Shown one piece after another: positions 25,011 through 32,557 of a stretch of 34,802 nucleotides of DNA. The stretch comes from Xanthobacteraceae bacterium (GTDB lineage: Bacteria; Pseudomonadota; Alphaproteobacteria; Rhizobiales; Xanthobacteraceae). The notes below the pieces were generated by a model. It saw only the letters and a list, made by a program, of their open reading frames with translations. It did not search any database and was not told the DNA's origin. Positions within the stretch are counted from its first letter, which is position 1, and each line of letters opens with the position of its first letter. Position numbers and translations under genes: made by a program. Where the stretch lies: assembly GCA_030037105.1 (NCBI GenBank), contig JASHRY010000202.1:1-34802 (forward strand). The letters run 5' to 3'.

Positions 25011-25655
25011 TCAATCATCGCCAGATATGGTTCCCCCGGCCAGCAGATAATCCTGCAATGCGACCGCGCGGTTGCCATATTCGATCATGCGCCGCATCAG
25101 ATTGTTGAGCGCCTTGAATTCCTCCCGGTTCAGGCAGCCGAATTCGACGTCGTTAACGCGGCGCTGCGCCGGAGCGAGCTTTTCGAGCGCGGCGCGCCCC
25201 TTGCCCGATACGGTCAGCGTTACCCGGCGGCGGTCAGCCGTATCCACGGTCTTGTACACGAGGCCCAGCCGCAGCAGGCGCCGCGTCGTCGAAGTGATGA
25301 ACGCGCCGGAAAGGTGCAGATGGTCGGCCACCGTTTTGATGTTGACGTCGCCGTCTGCCGCCAGGTGCGCGATGGCGATCAGCACGGTGTATTCGATACC
25401 GGCGAGCCCGATATATCTGGCGTGGCCGCGGCGGATGCACTCGTGCAGCGCGAAAAATCCGAACAAATTGTGCACCAACTCGCGAAATTCCGTGTCGCTG
25501 CCGTTGACGATCAATTCGGGGCGCGAAATCGTCAGCGGCGCGGAACGATAGCGCGGACCGAGCTTGCGCACGGGCAAGGCGGGTGTGGACCGGGCGGTGG
25601 AACGTCTGCGTGGGCTATCGGCCATTTTCTGTCTGCTTCTGCTGTTCGCCGTCAT
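25011..25655 (-). CDS. MarR-family transcriptional regulator (second copy), last cistron of the liv-type operon
   Basis: A 214-residue regulator with a basic 50-residue N-terminal extension before the MarR fold. The DNA-binding part is AADGDVNIKTVADHLHLSGAFITSTTRRLLRLGLV, and the wing is TVDTADRRRVTLTVSGKG. The ATG at 25655 overlaps the livF stop (ATGA), so this start is preferred over ATG 25625 although neither has a good ribosome site. Sitting in the operon it probably autoregulates and controls the transporter and the catabolic genes at 30470 onward in response to the imported compound or its CoA ester. Binding of an organic acid is common in such MarR proteins; the ligand here is unknown. 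Confidence 0.85.
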   Translation of the reverse strand: MTANSRSRQKMADSPRRRSTARSTPALPVRKLGPRYRSAPLTISRPELIVNGSDTEFRELVHNLFGFFALHECIRRGHARYIGLAGIEYTVLIAIAHLAADGDVNIKTVADHLHLSGAFITSTTRRLLRLGLVYKTVDTADRRRVTLTVSGKGRAALEKLAPAQRRVNDVEFGCLNREEFKALNNLMRRMIEYGNRAVALQDYLLAGGTISGDD

Positions 25656-26386
25656 GACAAGGCGGTGTTCGAATTTTTGTCCTGCTGTCCGCCGAGGAAC
25701 GCGGCGGCAATCATCGGATCATCGGCCAGCTCGCTGGCGACGCCGGAGGTTACCACGCGCCCGGTTTCCAACAGATAGGCGCGGTCGGCGAACTTCAAGG
25801 TCTGCCGCGCCTTTTGTTCGACCAGCAGCACGGTCAGCCCGTCACGGCGCAGTTCGTTGATCAGGGCGAACACCGAGTTGCTGGTCCGCGGCGCCAGACC
25901 CAGCGATGGCTCGTCGAGCAGCAGCAGGCGCGGACGGCTGAGCAAGGCGCGGGCAATGGCGAGAATCTGCTGTTCGCCGCCGCTCAAGACCCTTGCCTTC
26001 AAAGCGCGCCGCTCCTTGAGGATCGGGAAACGCTGCAAAGTATCAGCAATCTCCGCCAGCGACTGCCGACGGTCGGGGCGGCAATAGGCCCCCATGAGCA
26101 GGTTTTCCTCGACGCTCATTCCGCTGAGGATACCGCGGCCTTCCGGCACCAAGGCAATGCCGGCCGCAAGGTTCACTTCGGCCCTGTTGGGCCGCAGCCG
26201 GCGTCCGTCATAGGTGATTTCCCCGCGAAACGGCGCCAGGCCGGCGATGGCGCGGACGGTCGTGGTCTTGCCGGCGCCATTGGCGCCGATTAGGGCAACG
26301 ATTTCGCCGGCGCGGACATCGAGATCGATGCCGCGGACGGCGCGTATCGGTCCGTAATGGACCTCGAGGCCGCGCACCGCTAACAT
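25652..26386 (-). CDS. livF: ABC transporter ATPase LivF type
   Basis: A 244-residue nucleotide-binding subunit. Walker A GANGAGKTT (34-42), VPEGRGIL (80-87), signature LSGGEQQ (134-140), Walker B LLLDEPSLGLAP (155-166). The DEPSLGLAP string marks the LivF branch, unlike the UrtE-like protein at 17354. It overlaps livG by 7 bp and the downstream MarR gene by 4 bp. Confidence 0.92.
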   Translation of the reverse strand: MLAVRGLEVHYGPIRAVRGIDLDVRAGEIVALIGANGAGKTTTVRAIAGLAPFRGEITYDGRRLRPNRAEVNLAAGIALVPEGRGILSGMSVEENLLMGAYCRPDRRQSLAEIADTLQRFPILKERRALKARVLSGGEQQILAIARALLSRPRLLLLDEPSLGLAPRTSNSVFALINELRRDGLTVLLVEQKARQTLKFADRAYLLETGRVVTSGVASELADDPMIAAAFLGGQQDKNSNTALS

Positions 26387-27150
26387 GCCGTCTCGTCCCC
26401 CAAATAAGCGTCGAGCACGCGCGGATTGTTGCGGATCTCGGCCGGACGGCCGCTGGCAATGAGCGTGCCGAAATCAAGCACGTGGAGCCGATGACAGAGG
26501 TTCATCACGAATACCATGTCGTGCTCGATCAACAGCAGGCTGAGGCCGCGTTCGTTGAGCCGCAGCAGGAGCGCGCGCAGCTCCTCGGATTCCTCGCGGT
26601 TCATGCCGGCTACGGGTTCGTCGAGCAGCAGCAATTTCGGTTCGGCGGTGAGCGCGCGCGCCACTTCAACTTTGCGCTGTATTCCGTATGGAAGCGTGCG
26701 TGCCACCGCATCGCGATAGTTCTCCAGTCCGAAAAATTGCAACAACTCCTCGACGCGCTTCCGCGCTGCCGAATCGGTATGGCGCAGGGGCAGCAGATTG
26801 CGAGCGATCCCATGCCGGCGCGGCTGCGCCACAATCAGGTGCTCCCATACCGTCATGCTGGCAAAGAGGCGAATGTTCTGAAAGGTGCGCGCGATGCCTG
26901 CTCGTGCGATGCGATAGGCGGGCCAGTCGACGATCGAGCAGCCGGCGAAGGCGATGTCGCCGGCGTTGGCCGGCAAGGCGCCGGTGATGACGTTGAACAG
27001 CGTTGTTTTGCCCGCGCCGTTCGGTCCGATAATGCCGACGATCTGATTCCGCTCGACGCCCAACGACACGTCCGTCAGCGCCTTGATGCCGCCAAAGCTC
27101 TTGCTTACGCTTTTTAGGCTCAGCAGCGTGTTGGCCGTTGCCGCCTTCAT
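26380..27150 (-). CDS. livG: ABC transporter ATPase LivG type
   Basis: A 256-residue nucleotide-binding subunit. Walker A GPNGAGKT (42-49), the TFQNIRLFASMTVWEHLIVA region, signature LPYGIQRKVEVARA (153-166), Walker B LLLLDEP (173-179) with the LivG-type VAGMNREE loop, and H-loop IEHDM (208-212). The frame is open to 27282, but ATG 27150 is chosen because it overlaps the livM stop as ATGA and begins the homologous protein. It pairs with LivF as a heterodimer on the membrane. Confidence 0.92.
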   Translation of the reverse strand: MKAATANTLLSLKSVSKSFGGIKALTDVSLGVERNQIVGIIGPNGAGKTTLFNVITGALPANAGDIAFAGCSIVDWPAYRIARAGIARTFQNIRLFASMTVWEHLIVAQPRRHGIARNLLPLRHTDSAARKRVEELLQFFGLENYRDAVARTLPYGIQRKVEVARALTAEPKLLLLDEPVAGMNREESEELRALLLRLNERGLSLLLIEHDMVFVMNLCHRLHVLDFGTLIASGRPAEIRNNPRVLDAYLGDETAC

Positions 27151-27983
27151 CGGGTCTTGCCCCGAAGGGTAAGTTTGGCCAGCAGCGGCCGGTCGAGAAT
27201 GCCTTGCCGCCGGGTCAAAAGGACGAGGATCAGCAGCAAGCCGAATGCCGCCAGCCGCCAGTCCGCGACAAAGCGCAGCCATTCCGGCAGCAGCACCAGC
27301 AGCGCCGCGCCGACAAGAGCGCCGACGCCGACAGTCGAGCCGCCGAGGATGATGGCGAGCACGAAGTCGATCGAGCGATCAAACCCGAAATTGCCGGGCT
27401 CGATATAGACATAATGGTGGGCAAAAAGCCCCCCGGCAACGGCCGCGATGGCGGCGCCGCACCCGAACGCGCCGACCTTGGTGAGCGTCGTGTTGAGCCC
27501 GATCAGATTGGCTGCGATTTCGTCATCATGAACGGCGCGCATCGTCAGCCATAAGCGCGAGCGCTCAACGACCATGATGGCGGCGAGAATGCCGGCCACC
27601 CATACCCAGATGTAGCCAAGTGATACGTGCGGCATGCCGCGATAGCCGCCGGAGCCGCCTGTTGGCGTAAAGACGAGAAAAAAGCTGCGCACCATCTCGC
27701 CGAAACCAAGGGTGGCGATGGCCAGATAGATGCCCTTCAGGCGCAATGCCGGAAAGCCGACAATCACGCCCATGATGCAGGCCGCCACCGCGGCCGCGAC
27801 GAGGGCCGGCGTCAGCGGCCACTTCATTTCCACGGTCAGGAACGAGGCAAGATAGCTGCCGATCGCCATGAAGGCGGCGTTGCCAAGTGACAGCTGGTTG
27901 GTCGCAAGAATGACGTAAACGCTGAGCGCGCCGAGCGTCAGGATGCCGATATCGGCGAACAGGCCGGCGTAATAGGTCGACAT
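27147..27983 (-). CDS. livM: ABC transporter permease LivM type
   Basis: A 278-residue membrane permease with about eight to ten hydrophobic segments. Recognisable parts are VILATNQLSLGNAAFMAIGSYLAS near residues 25-48, FPALRLKGIYLAIATLGFGEMVR, and the ATPase-contact loop MRAVHDDEIAANLIGLN. Its ATG shares one base with the livH stop (TAATG), and its stop overlaps livG. It forms the channel with LivH for a branched-chain-amino-acid-like or carboxylate ligand. Confidence 0.92.
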   Translation of the reverse strand: MSTYYAGLFADIGILTLGALSVYVILATNQLSLGNAAFMAIGSYLASFLTVEMKWPLTPALVAAAVAACIMGVIVGFPALRLKGIYLAIATLGFGEMVRSFFLVFTPTGGSGGYRGMPHVSLGYIWVWVAGILAAIMVVERSRLWLTMRAVHDDEIAANLIGLNTTLTKVGAFGCGAAIAAVAGGLFAHHYVYIEPGNFGFDRSIDFVLAIILGGSTVGVGALVGAALLVLLPEWLRFVADWRLAAFGLLLILVLLTRRQGILDRPLLAKLTLRGKTR

Positions 27984-28861
27984 TACACGCGCTGCCCCAA
28001 CTCGGAGCGTGCGCCGCCGACGAGGCCTTGCGGACGCAGCAGCAGAATCAGGATCATCAGCCCGTAAACCACGAAATCGCGCATCTGCGAGCCGCCGTAA
28101 GCGATGGTCAGCACTTCGGCGATCCCGATCAGCGGACCGGCAATGAGCGCGCCCCAGACGCTGTTGGTTCCACCGATGACCATGACGGCAATCGCCTTGA
28201 GACCGGTATCGACGCCGACATAAGGTGTCAGTGTCGCATAATGCAGGCTGATCAGCACGCCCGCCGCGCCGGCGAGTGCCCCGGACACCACGAATGCGAA
28301 AAGGGTGATCCGGCGCGCGGAAACGCCAAGGAGTCGCGCTACCTCGCGATTTTCGGCCACCGCCCGCAACGCCCGTCCCGCCGATGTCTTCTGGATCAGA
28401 AACGCGACCCCGGCGACGAGAACGACGGTGACGCCGACCACCACGATCTGCATGCCGCCGATCTCGACCGGCCCCAGGCTGACACGCCGGTCGAAAAGCT
28501 CGGACGGCAACTGCAGTGGATCAGAGCCCCAGATGTTGGTGACGAGGTTCTGCAGGATGATCGAGAAACCGATGGTCGACAGCAGCGGCGTGACCGGCGG
28601 CGCATCGCGCAGTGGCTCGTATGCCATCTTTTCGATGACGGCCGCGACGATTGCCGCACCCGCCATTCCCGCAAGCAAGGCCGCAGGCAGCGGAAGCCTG
28701 GCGGTAATGGCGGCAAAGCCGATGTAACCGCCCAGCATGAACAGCTCGCTGATCGCAATGTTGAGGATGGAGAGGAGCCCCATGACCAGCGAAAACGAAA
28801 GCGCTACGAGCGTGTAGACCGCCCCTAATGTTAGGCCGTTCACCAGTTGCTGCAGCAGCAT
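27983..28861 (-). CDS. livH: ABC transporter permease LivH type
   Basis: A 292-residue membrane permease. Family marks are LVNGLTLGAVYTLVALSFSL at the N-terminus, LLSILNIAISELFMLGGYIG, where the usual NFAHG sequence is replaced by NIAIS, and the loop TSAGRALRAVAENREVARLLGVS. It begins 197 bp after the binding-protein gene, the only sizeable gap in this operon, and a strong RNA hairpin lies in that gap. Confidence 0.92.
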   Translation of the reverse strand: MLLQQLVNGLTLGAVYTLVALSFSLVMGLLSILNIAISELFMLGGYIGFAAITARLPLPAALLAGMAGAAIVAAVIEKMAYEPLRDAPPVTPLLSTIGFSIILQNLVTNIWGSDPLQLPSELFDRRVSLGPVEIGGMQIVVVGVTVVLVAGVAFLIQKTSAGRALRAVAENREVARLLGVSARRITLFAFVVSGALAGAAGVLISLHYATLTPYVGVDTGLKAIAVMVIGGTNSVWGALIAGPLIGIAEVLTIAYGGSQMRDFVVYGLMILILLLRPQGLVGGARSELGQRV

Positions 28862-29006
28862 CGCTTTCGGTCTTGCTCAAACTCGTTGTCGGCGCACGCG
28901 TCATCGTGTCGCGGCGCGAGTTTAAAGCCAACTTCTGCCGGACACGAGCGGGTCATGGCCGCCCGCGACGTGGCGCAAGTACCTCGCAGATCGACAAGTG
29001 ATGCGC

Positions 29007-29041
29007 ATGGCGCGCTCGCCGTGTCACACAACGAGCGCGCC
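29007..29041 (-). promoter_or_regulatory. Perfect 11-bp stem-loop between binding protein and permease genes
   Basis: TGGCGCGCTCG (29007-29017) is exactly complementary to CGAGCGCGCCA (29031-29041), with a 13-base loop. It starts about 18 bases after the stop of the binding-protein gene on the minus strand. There is no following T-run, so it is not a classical terminator. Stem-loops in this position commonly protect the upstream binding-protein mRNA and reduce expression of the permease genes. Confidence 0.6.
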
Positions 29042-29058
29042 AGCGCCGCTAATCGCAA

Positions 29059-30270
29059 TCAGCAGCCGCCTGCGGCGCTGCAGCCGCTTTCTTTGGTCTC
29101 CCAGGCGCCGTTCTGACCCTGAACGATGAAAAAGGTTTTTACCGCGTCGCCCTCCGGGCCGAAATGGATCGGCCCGCTGAAGCCTTCGAATCCTTTGAGG
29201 TTCGTCAGGTAATCGCGGATCTTGACGCGGTCTGCCGCCAGTTCAGCGGGCTTGCCGGCGATATGGTCCTGCTTCACGGCGTCGATGTACATACTAACGA
29301 TCTCGTAGATATTGGCGTCGTACATGCTCGGCTCGATGTCGGCGGGCAGGCCGGAGGTCTTGCGCAGCAGCGGTTGCAACTCCGATACGAACTTTTCCGC
29401 CTTCGCGGTCTTCATCGTCGCATAGAAGGTCGCCGGGGCGACGATCGGAATGTCCGCGGCGGCGCCAAGGATCGCCGAGGAAATCAAGGGCGTACCGCCG
29501 ATCACGGGCTTGAGCAGCCCTTGGCGCTTCATCTCGCGGATCACGGTAATCGCCTGGCTGTAATCAGCCCCGATCACCACGCCGTCGGGATTCATCGATT
29601 TCAGCTTGGTGATCTGAGCGCTGACATCGAGGTCGCCGGTATTGAACGAAACCGGATTTTTGGCGTTGAGGACATCGATGCCGTTGGCGGCAAATACGCC
29701 GGGCATGATCTTGGTGGCGATCGCGGTGGAGACCGCGTCCTTGGCGTCGTAGATGATCGCGACGGACTTCACCGCGAATGTCTTCTTGAAATAAGGAACC
29801 GAGGTCCTGGCAAGGATGCCTTCATCCACGGTGTTGCGGAAAGCCCAGGGGCGATTGGCCTTGGCGACGCCCGGCTTCGACGAGGCTTGCGAGGTCGAGA
29901 CGATCTGCATCTGGTTGGCGACCGGAAAGGTGACCTCGCAAGCGCTGCTGGTGAGCGGGCCGGCGACCGCGAGTACCTGGTCGTCGCCGGCAAGCTTGCG
30001 CAGCGCATTGGCCGCCTGTGCGGGCTTGGCGCTGTCGTCGTAGATCACGATCTTGAGTTTGGCGCCGTTGACGCCGCCGGCATCGTTGATCTGCTTCTCC
30101 AGCATATTGAGGGTCACGGTGTTGCTGCGGCCCCATTCGGCGAACGGACCGCTGCTCGGCACGATGGCTCCGATCTTGATTTCGTTCTGCGCCTGCGCGG
30201 CCGGCATGCAGGCAGCCAGCATGGCAGCGGCGGCCAGACCGCTGCGGATATGCGTGCGAAAGTCGCTCAT
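29059..30270 (-). CDS. Branched-chain-amino-acid-type substrate-binding protein (LivJ/Peripla_BP_6)
   Basis: A 403-residue periplasmic binding protein. A Sec signal peptide ends AACMPAAQAQ near residue 28. The fold then begins NEIKIGAIVPSSGPFAEWGR, with ITKLKSMNPDGVVIGADYSQ and YDANIYEIVSMYIDAVKQDH further on. Two cysteines lie at the extreme C-terminus (SGCSAAGGC), possibly a disulfide. Sequences of this group serve amino acids and many aromatic or carboxylic acids, so the ligand is open; the divergent catabolic genes suggest an aromatic or N-heterocyclic acid. ATG 30270 has GGAGG eight bases upstream; the longer frame to 30360 lacks this. First gene of the operon; a TAGAAT -10-like hexamer lies on the minus strand at 30348-30353 without a clear -35. 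Confidence 0.92.
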   Translation of the reverse strand: MSDFRTHIRSGLAAAAMLAACMPAAQAQNEIKIGAIVPSSGPFAEWGRSNTVTLNMLEKQINDAGGVNGAKLKIVIYDDSAKPAQAANALRKLAGDDQVLAVAGPLTSSACEVTFPVANQMQIVSTSQASSKPGVAKANRPWAFRNTVDEGILARTSVPYFKKTFAVKSVAIIYDAKDAVSTAIATKIMPGVFAANGIDVLNAKNPVSFNTGDLDVSAQITKLKSMNPDGVVIGADYSQAITVIREMKRQGLLKPVIGGTPLISSAILGAAADIPIVAPATFYATMKTAKAEKFVSELQPLLRKTSGLPADIEPSMYDANIYEIVSMYIDAVKQDHIAGKPAELAADRVKIRDYLTNLKGFEGFSGPIHFGPEGDAVKTFFIVQGQNGAWETKESGCSAAGGC

Positions 30271-30391
30271 CGTCTGCACCTCCCGAGTTGGTCGGCCGTC
30301 GTGCCTGAACTCAAGCGCAGGACGACCGATTTCCAGCGACGTGTTGCATTCTATCACCACGCGCAGGCGCCGACGCTAACACTGAGCGACG

Positions 30392-30423
30392 AGCTTGAAA
30401 AGCTTCCTTACTTAGGCAATTAT
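30392..30423 (+). promoter_or_regulatory. Putative promoter with operator-like palindrome for the catabolic operon
   Basis: TTGAAA (30395-30400) and AATTAT (30418-30423) are separated by exactly 17 bases and resemble a sigma-70 promoter. A 13-bp palindrome, AGCTT-GAA-AAGCT (30392-30404), covers the -35. Transcription would start near 30430, which supports ATG 30470 as the start of the first gene. A repressor such as MarR could block this promoter. Confidence 0.45.
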
Positions 30424-30469
30424 GAGAGATAAATTGAGTGATGTTGGGCCGTTGCCCGCGGGAAAGCCC

Positions 30470-31042
30470 ATGGAAATCAAGCGAATTCTCACCTTCCTCG
30501 ACGAGGTGCGCAGCGAGGCCGGACGACGCGCCGAGCCGCCGTTACGAAAATCCGCCGCAGTGGCAATCGTGCAGAATCCGTTTGCCGGAAGATACGTGGA
30601 CGATCTGTCGCCGCTGGTTGCGGCGAGCGCAACCATCGGCCGCGAGATCTGCGCCATTGCGGTTGCGCTGCTCGCGCCATACAAGCCGGTGAGTTACGGC
30701 AAGGCGGCGGTGGTCGGGCTTGCCGGCGAGCAAGAGCACGGCAACGCCATGCTCACTACGACCTTAGGCAATGAGATGCGCGCGGCGGCCGGGGGCGGCA
30801 AGGCGTGGATTTCTTCCTTCACCAAGGTCGCCGCTCCGGGAGCAACGATCGATATTCCGCTAGCTCACAAGGATGCGCTTTATGTTCGCTCGCATTATGA
30901 CGGGATCAGCATCATGTTGGCGGATGCGCCGCGGGCGGACGAAATCGCGGTTATCTGCGCCTACGCCACGCGTGGCCGCCCGAACCATCGAATTGGCGGC
31001 CTCGCGGCGGAGCAGATAAAGGGGGCGGACGGCCTGACCTGA
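30470..31042 (+). CDS. DUF1185 'amino acid synthesis' family protein
   Basis: A 190-residue protein of the DUF1185 (AA_synth) family, whose function is not established. Recognisable strings are MEIKRILTFLDEVRSEAG at the start, AAVAIVQNPFAGRYVDDLSP, GKAAVVGLAGEQEHGNAMLT and TIDIPLAHKDALYVRSHYDG. No signal peptide or membrane segment is present. The start at 30470 matches the family length (about 190 residues); ATG 30422 lies on the putative -10. It is the first gene of a three-gene plus-strand operon, 21 bp before the HpaB-like gene. DUF1185 genes often accompany flavin monooxygenases and amidohydrolases in alphaproteobacterial catabolic clusters (general impression, not checked). Confidence 0.85.
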   Translation: MEIKRILTFLDEVRSEAGRRAEPPLRKSAAVAIVQNPFAGRYVDDLSPLVAASATIGREICAIAVALLAPYKPVSYGKAAVVGLAGEQEHGNAMLTTTLGNEMRAAAGGGKAWISSFTKVAAPGATIDIPLAHKDALYVRSHYDGISIMLADAPRADEIAVICAYATRGRPNHRIGGLAAEQIKGADGLT

Positions 31043-31063
31043 AAATCGATTTGGTGGAGCCCT

Positions 31064-32542
31064 ATGAGCGAATGCAAGACCGGAGCCGAACACATAAAGT
31101 CCCTCAAGGATGGCCGCACCGTCTATCTTGACGGCGAGCTCGTCGGCGACGTAACGGAGCACGCGGCTTTCCGCAATTCGGTTCGCTCCGCCGCCGCGCT
31201 TTACGACTTCCAGGCGCGGCCGGAAAATCTTGAGTTCATGACGTTTCAGCCCGACGGTTCCAACCGTCGGGTCAACCGCGCTTGGCAGATGCCGCGCAGC
31301 TACGACGAGATGGTGCAGCGGCGCAAGGCGCTGCAGGCCTGGGCCGCCCTATCCTGCGGCTATCTGGGACGCTCCCCCGATCACCTTGCTTCATCACTGG
31401 TCGGGCAGCGCATGGGCATTGAAGTTTTTCGCAAGTACAGCGTCGCGCGCGCCAAGGCCTTCGCCGATTACTTCGACTACGCGAGCAAGAACGACCTGTT
31501 CCTCACCTACGTCATCATCAATCCGCAGGCCGAACGCAGCAAGGCCTGGGGCGAGCAGGAACAGGACCTGGTCGCGCGCATCGTCGACGAGGATTCAACA
31601 GGCGTGACCCTTCGCGGCGCCAAGATGCTGGGCACCTCCTCGATCATGGCCAACGAGGTGTTCGTCGCCAATCTGCAGCCGCTGAAGCCGGGCGAAGAGG
31701 ACTTGGCCTTCTCCTGCGCGCTGCCGATGAACGCCAAGGGCCTGCGCGTGCTCTCGCGCAAGTCCTATGAGGCGCATGCACTCTCGGTCTACGACAACCC
31801 GCTTTCGTCGCGGTTCGACGAGAACGACGCGCTGATGTATTTCGACGATGTCAAGGTTTCCTGGGAGCGGCTGTTCGTTTACCGGGACACCGACATGTGT
31901 CGCGCCCAATTTCATGACACGCAGGGCCACGCCTATCAGAATTATCAGGCGCAGATCCGGTTATCGGTGAAGATCGCCTTCCTGGCCGGCCTGGCGCGCC
32001 GCATTACCGAGGCGATCGGCACGACCAACATACCGTCGGTGGCCGAACAGCTCGGCATGCTTGCCGCCGAGGTCGGCATGGTCAATGCGATGCTGTCGGG
32101 CATGGAGGCGTCCGGTGCGCAGATCGGCGAATGGTACGTGCCGAACAAGCACTTCATGTATTCGGCCCAAGTCATCACCCAGGATCTCTATCCACGGGTC
32201 GTGCAAACGATACGCGATCTTGCCGGCGGCGCGCTGATCATGCTGCCCTCCTCGGTGAAGGACTTCGGCAATGCCGAGTTGGCGGCGATCATCAACAAGA
32301 CCCAGCGTTCGGCCTCGATGTCGCCGGAGCACAAGGTAAAGTTTCTCAAGGCGGCATGGGACGCCATCGGCTCCGAATTCGGATCGCGCCACACCCAATA
32401 TGAGATGTTTTACGCCGGCGCGCGTTTCGTCACCTGCGGCCACAGCCTCCGCACGTTCGATTGGAACAGCGCCACCGGATTGGTCGAGGCCCTGCTGTCG
32501 TCGTACGATTTGAGCGACGCGTTGCCGCGCGCGGCGCACTGA
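31064..32542 (+). CDS. HpaB-family FADH2-dependent monooxygenase (4-hydroxyphenylacetate 3-hydroxylase type)
   Basis: A 492-residue oxygenase component of a two-component flavin monooxygenase with an acyl-CoA-dehydrogenase-like fold. Family motifs are GRSPDH (102-107) and NPQAERSK (153-160), followed by GVTLRGAKMLGTSS and, near the C-terminus, GSEFGSRHTQYEMFYAG. Cysteines of the 4Fe-4S type found in the related 4-hydroxybutyryl-CoA dehydratase are not evident, so an oxygenase is favoured. It would use reduced FAD from a separate reductase, and an HpaC-like gene lies at 33938. The substrate may be a phenol or an N-heterocycle; related enzymes attack hydroxyphenylacetate, chlorophenols and pyridines. 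GGAG six bases before ATG 31064 fixes the start. It is 15 bp upstream of the enamidase-like gene. Confidence 0.88.
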   Translation: MSECKTGAEHIKSLKDGRTVYLDGELVGDVTEHAAFRNSVRSAAALYDFQARPENLEFMTFQPDGSNRRVNRAWQMPRSYDEMVQRRKALQAWAALSCGYLGRSPDHLASSLVGQRMGIEVFRKYSVARAKAFADYFDYASKNDLFLTYVIINPQAERSKAWGEQEQDLVARIVDEDSTGVTLRGAKMLGTSSIMANEVFVANLQPLKPGEEDLAFSCALPMNAKGLRVLSRKSYEAHALSVYDNPLSSRFDENDALMYFDDVKVSWERLFVYRDTDMCRAQFHDTQGHAYQNYQAQIRLSVKIAFLAGLARRITEAIGTTNIPSVAEQLGMLAAEVGMVNAMLSGMEASGAQIGEWYVPNKHFMYSAQVITQDLYPRVVQTIRDLAGGALIMLPSSVKDFGNAELAAIINKTQRSASMSPEHKVKFLKAAWDAIGSEFGSRHTQYEMFYAGARFVTCGHSLRTFDWNSATGLVEALLSSYDLSDALPRAAH

Positions 32543-32557
32543 CCTCAAGGCCTCGGC

